From the NCBI GenBank assembly GCA_030247855.1, contig JAPDRN010000014.1:310001-374000 (forward strand): a stretch of 64,000 nucleotides of DNA, in the 5' to 3' direction. Position numbers and translations under genes: made by a program. Below, in pieces: positions 1 through 9,475 of this stretch. How positions within the stretch are numbered: the stretch's first letter is position 1; each line of letters begins with the position of its first letter. The notes below the pieces were generated by a model, which worked only from the letters and a program-made list of their open reading frames with translations, made no database searches and was not told the origin of the DNA. The stretch is from Knufia peltigerae (lineage: Eukaryota > Ascomycota > Eurotiomycetes > Chaetothyriales > Trichomeriaceae).

Positions 1-1055
1 GTGCCAGACACAAAACTCCGGACAGGGCGGTCATGAGCGCCGCCATGTTGAGCCGGCCGAACGAGTCGCTGTAGTAGCCGATGATCGGGCGCCCGACACC
101 GAGTCCCAGGTTGAGAAGCGCTCCCACGACAGAACCCTGACCTGGCGACAAGCCGATGGAGATGGCATAGTTGGGAAGTGAATAGAGCAAGACAATGTAT
201 GCCAGTTCGTTGCCGACGCCCCAAAGTATGACCAGTATCACCTCGGTCTGCCTGTACTCGCGGTAATCGAAAACGTCCTGGATCGGCTGGATCGCCTTGT
301 TTCGATCTTTGAGCAATACAGAACAAACCGCATTGACGACCAAGCCGCAAAACGCCAGGACGCGGTACGTCCAGTCCACACCGACCTCCTGGACCAGACG
401 TCCAGCGATGAGGTTGTACACGAGCCCTCCGAGGCCGGATCCCGAAGCCGCTATCCCAACGGCCAAACTCCGCCGCGTCGAAAACCACTGAGGCAGCACG
501 GCGGTGGAGGGGATGTAGAGGAACCCCAAGGCAAATCCAAAGCAAACCCCCTGACTGAGGAACAAATGCCAGATCTGCGTCGCGTACGAGGCACCGAACA
601 TGGCGGCGAAGACGAGCAAAGTGCCAATCAGGAGAGTGTTGCGCGTACCCAGCGATCTGACTGATAGAGCCACGACCGGGGCGATGATGCCCGACGTGGA
701 GATTGAGAGTCCTCCGATGAGTGCATACTCAAGACGAGAGGCATTTTCGAATGTCGAGTCGGATAAGTAATGGGCGAGGAAGATTCCCCATGCCTGACGG
801 CCTTTCGGTCAGTAGGGAAACAAGGTCGTGTGTACGGAGTACGGAAGGTAGAATTACACTATTCAGACCCCAGGTGTGAGCATTGATCATGAAGCAACAT
901 GCCGTGCACACCCAGGCGTAGCCACCATTGGGCGGCGGCTCTTCAACCGAGACAGCATCTCGTGGTGGAATATCGGTGAGATCAGTGATAACCTGAGGCG
1001 CTGGATCGGATTTGCCATGCGGAGATTGAAGTTCTACGTCTGACGAGGATCCCAT
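1..1055 (-). CDS. MFS monocarboxylate-transporter-like permease, 3' end cut by window
   Basis: Twelve-helix major facilitator of the monocarboxylate porter (MCT/MCH) branch, which carries small organic acids or riboflavin across the plasma membrane in fungi. The start is ATG at 1055. Exon 1 (1055-858) ends in the typical N-terminal signature PPPNGGYAWV followed by the first helix. A 64-base intron (857-794) then joins in phase 0 to AWGIFLAHYL. Exon 2 runs to the window edge and reads continuously through helices 2-8 or so, including the conserved LGLGVGRPIIGYYSD segment near the edge. The C-terminal third lies outside the window. The TTG-initiated upstream extension to 1178 is probably untranslated. 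Family is clear; substrate cannot be told from sequence. Confidence 0.85.
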
Positions 1056-1577
1056 TGACTGCAATCCTGATACAATGTTTGATTGTGTAGTAGACGTTGT
1101 CAGTAGAAGGTGTAGTCGAGTTGTGCGATCTGCATATCCGGTCCGATATCTATGTACTGTATTCGCTAAGGTGCTCACCTAATCGTAACAAGTCCATACA
1201 TAATCGACGTGTCATAAGGCGGTGGAACGCGCACAACGCCGTCCTGTCTTACTTCTGGTTTTCTCTCCAGCGTAAAGCAAATTAGTCTCTGGCGCATGCA
1301 CCGCACCATGTTGGCTAATGATGCATTGAGGCTCTATGGGGTTCATGGCAGGTGGTCCAAAACTACACACCAACAAAGTCCTATCGACGGTGTTCAAGAA
1401 AGCGGCGATGGGCAAGCACATGTGTGTCCTGCTCCCGCGATCTTTGGTCCGACTCGAGTTTCTGGACTAGTCGTAGCTGACGTTTGGTACGCATACTTGA
1501 ACAGAGGGTTCTCATCAACCACCTCTGCCAACTGCTCGGCCGTGTACTTCTCGCTGATTGCGGCCTCCGACATGGAT

Positions 1578-3426
1578 CTAATTGATACTTCGGATCTTCC
1601 GTGTCGGTACGTCAGTACTAAACTGCCAGTCAATCTCTTCCAGGGCGAGGTCTCGTGTTTCCGGGACAAGGAAGTAACCACAAATAACCGCCAGAGCAGC
1701 AAACGAGCCGTATATAAAGCCAAGCTTACTTCCCAAGCCAGCGTATTGGCCATCCTCCAAGTACGGGTAAGTAAAGCTTACAGCCCATCTGCATCACAGC
1801 GTCAATCTAGATGCTTTGTCGAGGGGAGACAGGAGACCTACTCTGTGACCAGTTTAATGGTGTATGCCAGACGCAACGTGTGCTCGCGTAATGCCAGCGA
1901 GGGCACCTCCGCGGCAATGAGGTACGTCAGAGGGGCCCATCCGAGGGAATAACCGAATGAGAAAACCAGAAGCATGGCGACTATGCCTCGTCGTTCTGGA
2001 AGGGTATCATGGACGTGGACGCCGAGGGCTCCCATAGCGAACAATGCTCCAACTTGCAACAATCCGCTGACGTGAATCATGGGTCTGATAAGTGGTGAGC
2101 ATGGGATCTTTGCCGTCTAGTTCGACTGGCTGGAATGCTCACCTCCGTCCCAGTCTGTCACTGAGAAGTAAGCATATCAAAATCCCAATAACATTCACGG
2201 CATTATTGACCATGTTTACTGTGAATGCGTCGACACCTCCGAGGCCCTTGACGAACAGTGTGCCGTACTGAGAGGAGAACGACTGGCCGCTGGCTTGCTG
2301 GAAGAAGTTCACCACACAAGCAATCATGGTTCGCCGTAAGTGTGTACCCTTGAAAATCTCCAAGAACTTGCCCTTCTGAGGCTGTTGTGCTACTGCTGTC
2401 TCGAGTTCGTTAACTTCAGCCATCAGCTGAGCCTCGGATGTCTCTGGCTTTCGTAAGCGTTGGAGCGACTTTACGGCATCGTCATGTCGATTGCGTAGTA
2501 CAAGCCACCTTGGGGACTGCGGCATTGTAAGTAGAAATATGATGCGTCAATGACCCGACGTACCTCGGGAAGGAGCCAGATCAAGCTCGCCACGATGGTG
2601 GGAATGATGAAGAAAAGGGTAAAAGGAATCCGCCAGGCCCAGTTTGTATTCAATTGAGACGTCCGCTTCGCAATGACACTGATGATCAAGCCTCCTACCT
2701 TCAACATCACTGTTAGACGGGCGGGGGCAGGGGCCAACGCCGACATTGGATCGAACCTTGATGCTCAACCAGTACAGACCAACCATGGAACCTCTGAAGC
2801 GTGGAGGTGACAATTCGGCGAGCGTGGTTGGCACCACGGCCAATTCCATCCCAAGGTAACAGTCTGAAGTGGAATTAGAACGTTGGCCCACAGCGCAATG
2901 TAAGACAGGTCAACGGACAGTGAATGGTTCGCCCAACCAGGATCTGGGCCTTTGTGTTGGACGAGAGAATGATGGCTGAGCTGAACAATGCGTAAAGGCT
3001 CATGACAAACACACACATTCGCCGACCGTATCGGTTGCTGATGACGCTACCAACGTAGACTCCTGAAGCCGATCAGTACCACACCAACCAGCATCGCCCC
3101 CAGATTGTTGATATGGAGTCTGTACCCGCTATCTGTGCCGGAGCGTGGCAACTATTCAGAAGAGACAGGAAGTACGGCTGGAGCTTCCATTTCTGAGTCT
3201 TCTTGGAGTAGATACCAAATTGCTTGTCGAATGAGTCGATGGCTTGGGCTGCAGCCATTGCTTGTACGTCAAACCCGTAGTTGAAAGAGGACATGGCGAG
3301 AAGCCCCAGAGAGAGAACCAACGTCAGAGTCAAGTCATTGTTGTGAAGGTATGAGAATTTTCTGCCGCGAGAACTTGGAGAGGAAGGTGTCGAGCGCGAT
3401 GATGAACGAATGGAGGTAGTGCCCAT
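1578..3426 (-). CDS. MFS sugar porter (lactose permease/hexose type)
   Basis: Proton-coupled sugar transporter of the sugar porter family. Seven exons can be joined in frame: 3426-3126, 3062-2919, 2863-2757, 2698-2564, 2516-2143, 2084-1842 and 1788-1578, giving 504 residues. Family signatures are visible in order: an N-terminal DVQAMAAAQ segment, NRYGRR after helix 2, GMELAVVP in helix 4, PESPRWL before the central loop, QQASGQ in helix 7, DRLGRR after helix 8 and VPETRDLALEEID at the C-terminus. The protein ends shortly after the conserved VPTRK tail. An overlapping frame continues to 1394 with plausible coding character, so the true C-terminus may be longer through another splice or a small indel. 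Neighbours on both sides are also permeases or catabolic enzymes on the same strand. Confidence 0.85.
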
Positions 3427-4021
3427 GACTGCTGAGATCCAGACACGCCGGATAGAGTGTTTGTATGTCCGTTTTCACCAGAGGTTGAGGGGGTGCGAAG
3501 TCAAGGGAGCCACAGAGAAATACAAGATAAGATCAGGTCAGGTTGATCATATCTTATCCAAGCTTCATGAAGTGAGTAGTCCAGCTTCACTTACCATGAC
3601 TCTGGCACGAAATAATGTGCGTAAATGTTCAGACGAAGCTGACGACAGCCTCGAGCAAATTTAAAAGGTTGGGATTTCCACAACTGCTTCGATCCACTTA
3701 CATTTACCCGGACACTTTCGACTTGGGAGACCTTTGCCCGCCGTCAAGGCCGTTAAATATGTGCAGTATATACATTATGAGTCGAAGTCATTATTGTAGA
3801 ATTTACCTCTTCTATCAATACGCTGAAAGCATCAGCTGAGTTGTCCCATTCTGCAGGTATCAGTTTATCCAGATTCGCAGGTGAGATGATGACCCACAGT
3901 GAAAAATGCTCCATATCAGTCCTGGAAATCTTGGTTTTTTTGTTCTATCCGTCTACAGAGTTCTGTCACTGACCCGTCCCTTTTTTCCCCCTCTGTCACA
4001 GTAGATCCTTATCTTGCACAC
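3427..4021. other. intergenic, no gene seen
   Basis: About 0.6 kb between the sugar porter start and the dioxygenase stop. It should hold the porter promoter. Open frames here are short, lack family resemblance and have no splice structure. Confidence 0.6.
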
Positions 4022-5284
4022 CTATCCATCTATTTTGACCTCCGTAGCGAGTGCCTCCGCCTTGGTGAGACTGTTCGGATCGAGATAAGGCCTTTCCCCG
4101 ATTCCGACAACACGATTACCGAAGCGGTCTCCAAGGCCTTCGTAGTCGAATGTGGCGGCATGGAACGCACTGCGGTTGTCCCAGATTGCTGGGGTTCGAC
4201 CTGTCAGTCTGTGGAACAAATGAACGAAGCAGAGGGACGCCGAGCTTACCGATGTCGTTCTCGTTTCTCCACTTGAACCGGACCTGCAGGTCATGGTTTT
4301 CCTGCAGAGTCGACCTGAACTTTTGAAGCAGTTCTTCACTTTCCTCGACGTTTAGTTCGTTGATGTATTTGGGAAAGGTACCGATGGCGAAGAGAGTCTT
4401 CCAGCCCGTGACGGGGTTGGTCCGAACGAGCGGGTGCACCGAGGACAATTCGCCGCCGACATTCGCCGGGGACCCTCGGGCCTCCTTGTACAGAGTCGCT
4501 CTGCCTGCCTTTTCGGCGGTCAAGAACCCGTCGCCAATGTACGTCGCCGTCAAGCCCTCCAGGAACTTCTGGTAGGGCTTACTGAACCGGTCAAAGATGT
4601 CGTACCCCGAGGCCCACAGCGTGTCCCCGCCGGTGGACGGCAGCTGGACCAACCTCAGACTGGTGTAGTCGGCAGGGCAAGGTTCGAATTGAATGTCGCT
4701 GTGCCAGGCAGACGCGTCGTACTTGCGATTGCTCGGGCGCTGGCGCGCGCGGTCTGGGTAGAATTTCTTGGCTGCCACGGACGAGATGGTGCTGATCTCG
4801 TGGTCAGGGACGCCGAACTCGTTGTTGCCATTGAGCATCGGGTGGATATGCAGCGTCGACGAAGTTGGACGTCCACTGAGTTCGCCCAGCCGGAGGATGA
4901 ACTTCTTCTGCAAGTCATTGCTGAGATTGTCTTGTTTGCGAAAGAACACCACGCCGCGCTCGCTGACTACGGATTCCAGCGAGCAGATCTCGTCAGCCTT
5001 CGGGATCGCAAGCGACCGACCGGCCTGCCTACGACGGGGGCGCGCTGGTACTCACTGGTAATTGCCAGATCGCGAAGCAGCTGATCCGAATTGGGCGCAT
5101 TCAGAAGATCGTCCACGATGTTGGCCTTGGGATACTCCCTGCCAATTGCCGGGGTGAGTTCGTCGTATGCGAACGCAGCATCTAGGACTCCGCTCTTTTT
5201 CAGCGGCTTTTCATTCCTAGGTCTAGATGTGTCTGCGTCGACCGAGTCAGTTGCCCTGATCGGTAGGGTTGCGCTGGGAGCCAT
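4022..5284 (-). CDS. TauD/TfdA-family alpha-ketoglutarate-dependent dioxygenase (sulfonate dioxygenase-like)
   Basis: Fe(II)/2-oxoglutarate dioxygenase of the taurine/sulfonate dioxygenase group (yeast JLP1 is a known relative), which releases sulfite from sulfonates. Three exons, 5284-5056, 4966-4250 and 4200-4022, join in frame to 374 residues. Visible motifs are SERGVVFFR in the N-terminal strand, the proximal metal ligands in WHSDIQFE (HxD), the FAIGTFPKYI segment, and the distal part WDNRSAFHAATFDYEG with the second histidine, followed by GERPYLDP. Start ATG at 5284 was chosen; the TTG-type extension upstream has no conserved content. The next gene upstream, in the same orientation, is a Dal5-type anion permease, which supports a role in sulfonate or related sulfur use. 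The substrate is inferred. Confidence 0.88.
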
Positions 5285-5979
5285 ATTTTCTGTTGAGGCT
5301 CTCTGACTGAAGTCTCTGTTTCTGTCTCTTGCACGAAGATGAACCTTCGGGTTCGAAGGGGAGCCCAATATATTAGGATTTGAAATGGGAATCACGTTCG
5401 GGTTCCGGCACCGCTCATAAAGCCTCTAGAACGATCACAACATTCCTGTCGGACCTGGGCGAGCACTCACCTCCATACAAAGTCGCTTATCTTGTGAGTC
5501 CACGTTGGCTCCTTGCGTATTGCGCCATTCTTGACGGAAATGACGAGAGATAAGACTCTTGACTTCTCGAGGAACCATGGCGTATCACGCAATAATGGAC
5601 CTGGGAGTCGTCAATATGGAATTCGCACTTTCACGTTGAGTGGTCTCGATGTCTGCCGTATACATCAAACCAAGCCGCAACGCACAAAAAGGCACCTGAT
5701 CATAATTCAGACTTCTGGACTAGAACCAAGGCTCAAATACAAATTGTTCTAGTTTTGTGCAGCTCCGTACAATATTTCTTCTACTTAGTTTCTTCTCTAC
5801 AGTTCTTTCTCCACCGTTCTGAATGCTCTATGGGTTTGGCTTTATGATATGGCTTCAAGACGAATTCCTCCCACGCTCGTCCCATCCACCCGCCCACACC
5901 GAGGTAAAAAAAGTCGCCCATTGTACCCTCCATTGTACATCATCGTTTTCGCGTATATACGGACGGCTCATGGTGGCAA
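5285..5979. other. intergenic, no gene seen
   Basis: About 0.7 kb between the Dal5-like permease stop and the dioxygenase start. It should contain the dioxygenase promoter. I see no conserved frame, repeat or RNA-like fold that I can support. Confidence 0.6.
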
Positions 5980-7860
5980 TCATGAACCGAACCTAAAATC
6001 GAGTCTCTTATTTCCCTTGTCCGTGGTCGTCTTCAGATAGTGAATTCTCTCTTCTCGGGTCATGCTGTCCCAGATCTTGTCTCTTTTCTTGTTCTTCGCG
6101 ACGTAGTAGAACTTGATTAGGATGAAAACCAGGATATTCCAGCCCAAAACCCCGAGTAGGGCTTTGTTGCCGGTGTAGTAGTATGGGGCATCGTTTTTGC
6201 GGTAGATCTGGGAGTATATGATGCTCGCGAGCTGGACGGACATGTTGTAGATCGAGGAGCCAACCGTACGGGTGCGGACGGAGCCGGCGTTGCGGGACGT
6301 CAAAGCCACGAGGATGGCGTGGATGTAGGGAGCGCCGACGAGGAGCGTAGACAGCGCCCATTTGGACCATTTCCATCCATCGAAGACCGGCGGCAAAGCC
6401 ACCAGGGCGACGAGAAGGGGCAAGCACCACAGTTGGGCGATGACGCCGAGAAGAACGCGCTGGTTGATCTTTTCGGATACCCAAGTCCAGAACAGTAGTT
6501 GCACGATGAACAGAGTGTATGCCGGGATGGTGAGAAGATTGGTCTGGAAGGTGTCGAAGCCAAGAGCCTTGCAGGTGAGCGTGATGTATGCTTGTGGAGG
6601 CCCGTTGGGGATCCCCCAGGACATGCCGATGAGGTAGATTGGCCACATGTCGTAGTCTGTGAGAGCTTCCCAGATCAAGCTCAACGTCAAGCCTTGACGA
6701 TTGTGCATGGTGGCCTTGCCCGGATCATCGCGGAGAACCCGTGTGACCATGATGGTCTCTTCGCGTTCGGAAAACCATCCAGCCTTGGGTCGCAAAAGAC
6801 CTTTCCAGCCGTTGCGAGCCGTCTGCGTGGGCGATGGCGGCAAGTAGAGGAAGGTCAAGATGCCGATCAGGGCAGTAAAGGCGCCTTCAATCACGAAGAG
6901 ATACCTCCAACCTTGGTGCAACCCACTGTGGCCCCTGAGGTGGAGGATGCCATATGCCAAAAAAGCACCGACAATCTGCGTTCCTTGATACGACGTCCAG
7001 AACCAACTGAGACGCCTGGGAAGCTCATTGTTCTTGTAGAAATACGAAAGATAGAGAATCGTGTCGGGGATGAACCCTGGGACCTTGTCAGTACGGAATA
7101 GAGACCCGGCGCTGGTGAATGTTTACCTCCTTCGAGCATTCCAAGCAACCAGCGGCAAATGAAGAAGCCGGTCTTTCCGTGCATTGCGGCTTGCGACATC
7201 GCCACAGCGCTCCAGAGTATCATCTGAATAGGGATCCAGACATCCGGTCCAAGCTTTTTCCCAATGATCTGCGACGGGAGTTCCGCGAACAAGAACGAAC
7301 AATAGAATATGGTCATGCCGTTGTTGTAGTCGTTCGTGTTGAGCCCGAGGTCCTCTAGACGGGGTTAGTACCTCCAGCGTTATAACCTCGTCGGCCGCGA
7401 GCTTACTGAGCATGTTATCCGAATTAGCTTGAACAATGTTGCCGCGGTCGAGTTGGAGAGCAAAGAACATGAGACAGGCTGGAAGGGCGATGAGCCAGTC
7501 AATCTTGTACCCGTGTTAGCATGACCATTCACCGAAAGACAACGGGGCCGAGGGCCATACCCGTCTGACCAGCTTCTTCTCCTCCTGGACGTCCCACGTC
7601 GCGGAAGGGTTGAAGCGGTGGGTACCTTCGAAGCCCTCTACGAACTTGTAGATATCAACGGCCTCGGGAGCAGCAAAGACATTGTGATGGTTGTCCACGG
7701 TGTTCTCGTTCAAGGAAGAGGCTTCCGAGCTTGTCGCGTAGCCGTCGTCGACTGATACATAGACAACGTCTTCGCCGAAGAGGTGGTACCACTTTTGTCG
7801 CTTGCGCGGCGTCGAGACTCCGGCGGGAGCTGCTTCAACGAGGCCTTCCTTACTGGACAT
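5980..7860 (-). CDS. Dal5-type MFS anion:cation symporter (allantoate/sulfonate permease family)
   Basis: Major facilitator of the Dal5/allantoate permease family, which moves carboxylates, nicotinate, allantoate or, for yeast Soa1, sulfonates and inorganic sulfur compounds. Four exons, 7860-7561, 7503-7407, 7354-7127 and 7076-5980, give 573 residues. The cytoplasmic N-terminus of about 100 residues leads into RRIDWLIALPACLMFFALQL (helix 1), then LQLDRGNI, NDYNNGMTIFY, the RWLLGMLEGG loop and the long central loop before helix 7. The tail YYVAKNKKRDKIWDSMTREER is family-typical. It lies directly upstream of the TauD-type dioxygenase on the same strand, so import of the dioxygenase substrate is a reasonable inference. 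Substrate identity is not visible in the sequence. Confidence 0.88.
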
Positions 7861-8679
7861 CTTCGGCGACTGTTTGAGAGCACTCTGTTTGTCTCAGGTC
7901 CAGAACGGTACCAATTCTGGGACACTCTTGGCTATATACGTTGTGTTCTCTCACGTCGGCTAATGGTTCCACGTGCGTTAGCTTCTTCCAAGACGTCGAA
8001 ATGGGAAAAAAGCCCTATGGTGTCCGAGAAGACAAAATTGCGTGATGGAATGGAGTTGATTGACGATAATTTTCTAGGGCAAGCAGTGAATAAGTGGTGG
8101 CATGGCGGGTCTGGACCGTCCACCATGTGCGTTCGAGTCCGGGACAACGGGCGTGTCGGGGGCATGAAGGTCTCTCATGCTGCAGAGCAGCCATGGTGCC
8201 ATCGGTGGTGAGATGTGCGTGATCAGCACAGGCGTCGTGTGAAATGTATGGCGTAGTTCTGGAACGCTCCGGCTTTGCGTTTGGAAGTGTTGTTGAGGAC
8301 CTGCAGGAGAATCAGTTGCTTGGCTCCCTGTAGTACGAGACGGTGTCTATCTGTGCAAGGAACCAAGTGTAACGGCTTCGTCGTGAGCCGAGAGCCGTGG
8401 AAGCTTTCGAAGCTTACGGGAGGTCGTGCTTGAGGAATCTGACAATGCTTGGGTGCTGAGAGACTGAGAGACAGCAAGGCTGGGCCCACTTCCGTCTCCG
8501 TATCCATTGGCTCCACCTCGTTCCCCATTCTGGCGATGTTGCAAGAAGCCCCTCGAATGTCGCAACTTCGCGGCCAGGACCCCGGCTACACGATAGTGAT
8601 GCGCCCTGAAGATTACGATTGCGAATACTTTTAGACCTTGCGTGATTGATTGATCGATGGATAATAGACTTATCGGCCT
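7861..8679. other. intergenic, promoter side of Dal5-like gene
   Basis: About 0.8 kb between the permease start and the P450 relic. A 101-residue minus-strand frame at 8223-8528 has no recognisable content. Nothing else stands out. Confidence 0.5.
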
Positions 8680-9077
8680 CCTGATGACTTGTACAGTTCG
8701 GACGTTCGGAATTTCAACGCGGCACTTGAAAGGCTTGGACCTGGTGTTCAAAGCCGTCTCATATGCAAAACTCTCTACCATCGTCCCCTTGTTATCTGAT
8801 TCTAGCGCATTGCGAATATCAAAGGGCCATAGTATCTGCGCAACAGTCATAACTGTATAAAAAGCCCGGGTCCGAAGCGATTAGGTTCAGCAAAGTCGCG
8901 CTCATTACGGTGGATGGCGCACGAATTGCTCAGAATCGTCGTGTCCTTTGGAAGGCGATAGTTAAGATATAAACCGTCGAACTCGTTTCTAAACAACAAA
9001 ATTTGAAACGTCATATTTACAATCATCACCAACAACATGAAGGTCGGGACGATGAAGACGGTGGTGGCGGTCAACAT
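8680..9077 (-). pseudogene. cytochrome P450 relic, internally deleted
   Basis: Remnant of a microsomal cytochrome P450. The minus strand carries an N-terminal hydrophobic anchor, then an abrupt jump to the late-core segment YRLPKDTTILSNSCAIHRNE and DFAEPNRFGP (beta-strand 1-4 and the PERF region). After that, in another frame, comes the block that normally follows the heme loop: TVAQILWPFDIRNALE and RSKPFKCRVEIP near the end. The helices A-K region with the ExxR motif and the whole heme-binding loop with its cysteine are missing, so it cannot encode an active enzyme. At least two deletions and one frame change are needed to explain it. Boundaries are approximate. No other P450 lies in the window. 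Confidence 0.75.
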
Positions 9078-9475
9078 GAGACAATCTTGTTTTGATCGGG
9101 CAGATGCAACAATAGCACAACGGTATAGATTGAACTGCCTTTAACACCTTGACTGGTGATCACTGAGTGGCAGCTTATGTAATTGACTGATTCCTTTTAC
9201 CTATCCATGTACTACCAAACGACCTACGCAAAAGAAGGCTCTCGGAGAATCTATATACTATCGACACGACCGGTGACCATTCTTACATGAACGCTACTCG
9301 GCTACTTGCACCCGTGGATCGAGTATCATTGTCGTTCTCCTCAACGAGCATTTGTTGTTCCAATCTGGATTTTCCCTCGGCGTTGTCGTTATTTTTATGT
9401 AGAGGTACCTGGCTTCGGAGTCCGACGATGCCCATGTTTCTTCTCAATGAAGCCCATCGAGTGTGGTCGACCCTT
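9078..9475. other. intergenic, no gene seen
   Basis: About 0.4 kb between the P450 relic and the ABC transporter stop. No supported feature. Confidence 0.5.

Noticed and set aside
3058..3160. Apparent frame break in helix 2 of the first sugar porter
   Set aside because: A 63-base intron with donor GTACAG (3125) and acceptor CTTCAG (3063) restores the frame and gives a family-length link (IAGVYVGSVISNRYG).
8347..8680. C-terminal extension of the P450 relic
   Set aside because: Similarity to P450 stops after FKCRVEIPNVRTVQVIRR; the remaining residues look random.
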